Positions 62,677-64,000 of a stretch of 64,000 nt of DNA are shown one piece after another. The notes beneath the pieces are model-generated. The model was not told where the DNA came from, ran no database searches, and saw only the letters and a list, made by a program, of their open reading frames with translations. The DNA is taken from positions 62,001 through 126,000 of the forward strand of contig JAHBXR010000010.1 in assembly GCA_019636335.1 (NCBI GenBank), written 5' to 3'. The DNA is from Pirellulales bacterium (GTDB lineage: Bacteria; Planctomycetota; Planctomycetia; Pirellulales; JAEUIK01). The translations under genes and the position numbers were made by a program. How positions within the stretch are numbered: the first letter of the stretch is position 1; every line of letters begins with the position of its first letter.

Positions 62677-63217
62677 ACCTGCCGTTTCGCCCCACCACGT
62701 CTGCTCCATTGTCCGCCTTCGCTAATTGCATCGACTGAATCGATTCTGTGCTTCTGTCTGCGCCCGGCAGCCCAAGTAAGGACATCTTTCACAACCATTC
62801 AGCGAACCGTTGCAAACGGGACTGGACTACGCTTGCCAAAGAGAAGTCGTGCCGCCATCGGACAGCCGGAGTGAAAGCACCCCGCGTCCGGCTGTGCCAC
62901 GACGGGCGGAACGCCGCACCGCGGCGCAAGTGACGATGAGCAAAGGCCCCCAGTCGCGTTGCCGCGGAGGTTCGACGGCCCGAAAAACTTGCTCCGATTT
63001 CCGACTCCAAGGGTGCAAAACCCCGCCGGCCATCGGGTATTCTTATGGGTTACCACTACTAGCGGGGATGGCGTATTTCGACAAGATAGCGGGCCTAGGC
63101 AAGACCCTGCGTCACTTGGCGCCACGGTCTACCGCCGCGCCACACGCCCCGCACACGGACGATTGACGAATGCTGATACGGCCCTGCCGGCCGTTTGCTC
63201 CCGAAAAGGATTTGCCC
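62677..63217. other. Intergenic region between NRPS and the next synthase
   Basis: The 541-bp gap shows no supported gene; all frames are short or Arg-rich. It ends with an AAAGGA ribosome-binding site 8-12 bp before ATG 63218. A TATTCT hexamer near 63045 could be a -10, without a good partner. It may hold a promoter for the right-edge gene. Confidence 0.45.
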
Positions 63218-64000
63218 ATGCACGAACTCGAAGTCCTGGTGCTCACGCCGGCGGGTCTCTGCGACTCGGCGGTGGCGATCGCCGCTTGCCGCGCGGATGC
63301 CCGCGGCACGCTCGACCTCGAATACGTCATCGATCGACATCTGGCTCACCGAGAACTCGAGCGCCTGGCACAGTTCACCAGCAACGCGTTCGGCGTGAGG
63401 CTGGGAAGTCGTGCCGACGAATTGCCAGACGAGATCCTCGCCGCGCCGCACGAGCGTCTCGGTTGGGTATTGCTCTCGGCCACCGAGTCGGCCGGAACGG
63501 ACTTGTCGCGGAGAGTGTCGCGCGTGCGCGACGCCGGCCGGCAGGTGTTGCTCGAAGTGACCTCGCCCGCCGAAATCGATCGCGCGCTGGCGGCCGAGTG
63601 CGACGGTATCGTGCTCAAAGGGCACGAAGCCGCAGGACGTGTCGGCGAGGAAACGTCGTTCGTCCTCTTGCAGCGTTGGAACCAACGGGCCGCGCAAGTG
63701 TCCCCCGGGACGCGGCTGCCGCTGGTTTGGGTACAAGGAGGCATCGGGCTCAATACCGCCGCGGCCTGTCTGGTCGGCGGCGCCCAGGGCGTCGTGCTCG
63801 ATAGCCAGGTGCTGCTCGCCCGCGAAACACCACTCAGCGCGCAAATTCGCGCGCGACTCGCCCCCTTCGATGGCAGCGAGACGCAGATCGTCCGCTCGGC
63901 CGACGAGCAGATGTTCCGCGTCTGCTCGCGAGGCGACGGCGAGAAGCTGGAACAGATTGCCGCCTCGCTCGCGTCGGCCAGCGGCGTCGATCGGCAAGCC
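63218..64000 (+). CDS. Nitronate-monooxygenase-like N-terminal domain, probably of a large PKS, 3' end cut off
   Basis: An open frame of 261 codons from ATG 63218 (AAAGGA upstream) to the window end with no stop. It reads as a TIM-barrel FMN protein of the nitronate monooxygenase/PfaD type. FTSNAFGVRLG leads into ERLGWVLLSATESAG. DGIVLKGHEAAGRVGEETSF (~128-147) is the conserved glycine-rich HEAxG segment. PLVWVQGGIGLNTAAACLVGGAQGVVLDSQ is the phosphate-binding region (split here as VQGGIGLNTAAA and GGAQGVVLDSQ, ~168-190). Planctomycete and cyanobacterial giant polyketide/PUFA synthases often begin with this domain. The gene follows the lipopeptide NRPS on the same strand, so it is probably part of the same cluster. 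The PKS identity is inference because the rest is outside the window. Confidence 0.7.
   Translation, partial: MHELEVLVLTPAGLCDSAVAIAACRADARGTLDLEYVIDRHLAHRELERLAQFTSNAFGVRLGSRADELPDEILAAPHERLGWVLLSATESAGTDLSRRVSRVRDAGRQVLLEVTSPAEIDRALAAECDGIVLKGHEAAGRVGEETSFVLLQRWNQRAAQVSPGTRLPLVWVQGGIGLNTAAACLVGGAQGVVLDSQVLLARETPLSAQIRARLAPFDGSETQIVRSADEQMFRVCSRGDGEKLEQIAASLASASGVDRQA

Overview
The window reads as a contiguous piece of a high-GC planctomycete chromosome, probably from the order Pirellulales. Lineage markers visible in the sequence are a secreted protein of the planctomycete TIGR03067 type, a TIGR03000/PEGA-like secreted protein, a small membrane protein that begins SDNPYQAP, a secreted sulfatase, a single-chain glycyl-tRNA synthetase, a fused cytochrome b/c subunit and a TPR protein carrying two RNA-polymerase alpha-CTD repeats. 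There is no phage, insertion sequence or CRISPR array. The order-level assignment is inference from gene content.

Layout. 1-5.2 kb: end of a TPR protein, then a minus-strand operon of sulfatase, putative sulfate exporter and small membrane protein, then tRNA-Lys. 5.3-10.6 kb: a glycan-type cluster (two GT4 glycosyltransferases, an asparagine synthetase, a methyltransferase). 10.8-17.8 kb, minus strand: two envelope proteins, a SpoIID-like protein, the TPR/alpha-CTD protein, tRNA-Thr and Ppx/GppA. 18-23 kb, plus strand: RibF, an NrnA-type DHH phosphoesterase, then a Rieske protein and a cytochrome b/c fusion forming an alternative bc complex. 23.3-32.6 kb: a zinc-ribbon membrane protein, methyltransferase, DinB protein, a MarR-antiporter pair with a visible operator, a TPR surface protein, GlyRS with a coupled isomerase, and ComB.

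32.6-42.8 kb: a REPIN-like palindrome cluster precedes a tight plus-strand run of ubiD-menG-ubiX (late menaquinone steps), an acetyltransferase, a Ser/Thr kinase, an alpha/beta hydrolase, a CitG-like protein, a PTPS/QueD protein and a methyltransferase. Many of these genes overlap by 4 nt. 42.9-49.5 kb: tRNA-His with a terminator, a GT2-methyltransferase fusion, a GT39-like membrane glycosyltransferase, a TraB/GumN-like protein, a secreted hypothetical and an ABC ATPase.

49.8-64 kb is the most interesting part. It holds an SppA-like lipoprotein whose catalytic serine is replaced by glycine and a MacB-type permease. These are followed by a lipopeptide assembly line: a fatty-acyl-AMP ligase with its own carrier domain, a C-A-T-E NRPS, and a terminal C-(A remnant)-T-TE NRPS. 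At the right edge begins a nitronate-monooxygenase-like protein of the kind that starts large PKS/PUFA-synthase proteins, so the cluster probably continues past the window. The line appears to build an N-acylated peptide containing one D-residue, followed by a residue that must be loaded in trans because the second module has lost its adenylation core.
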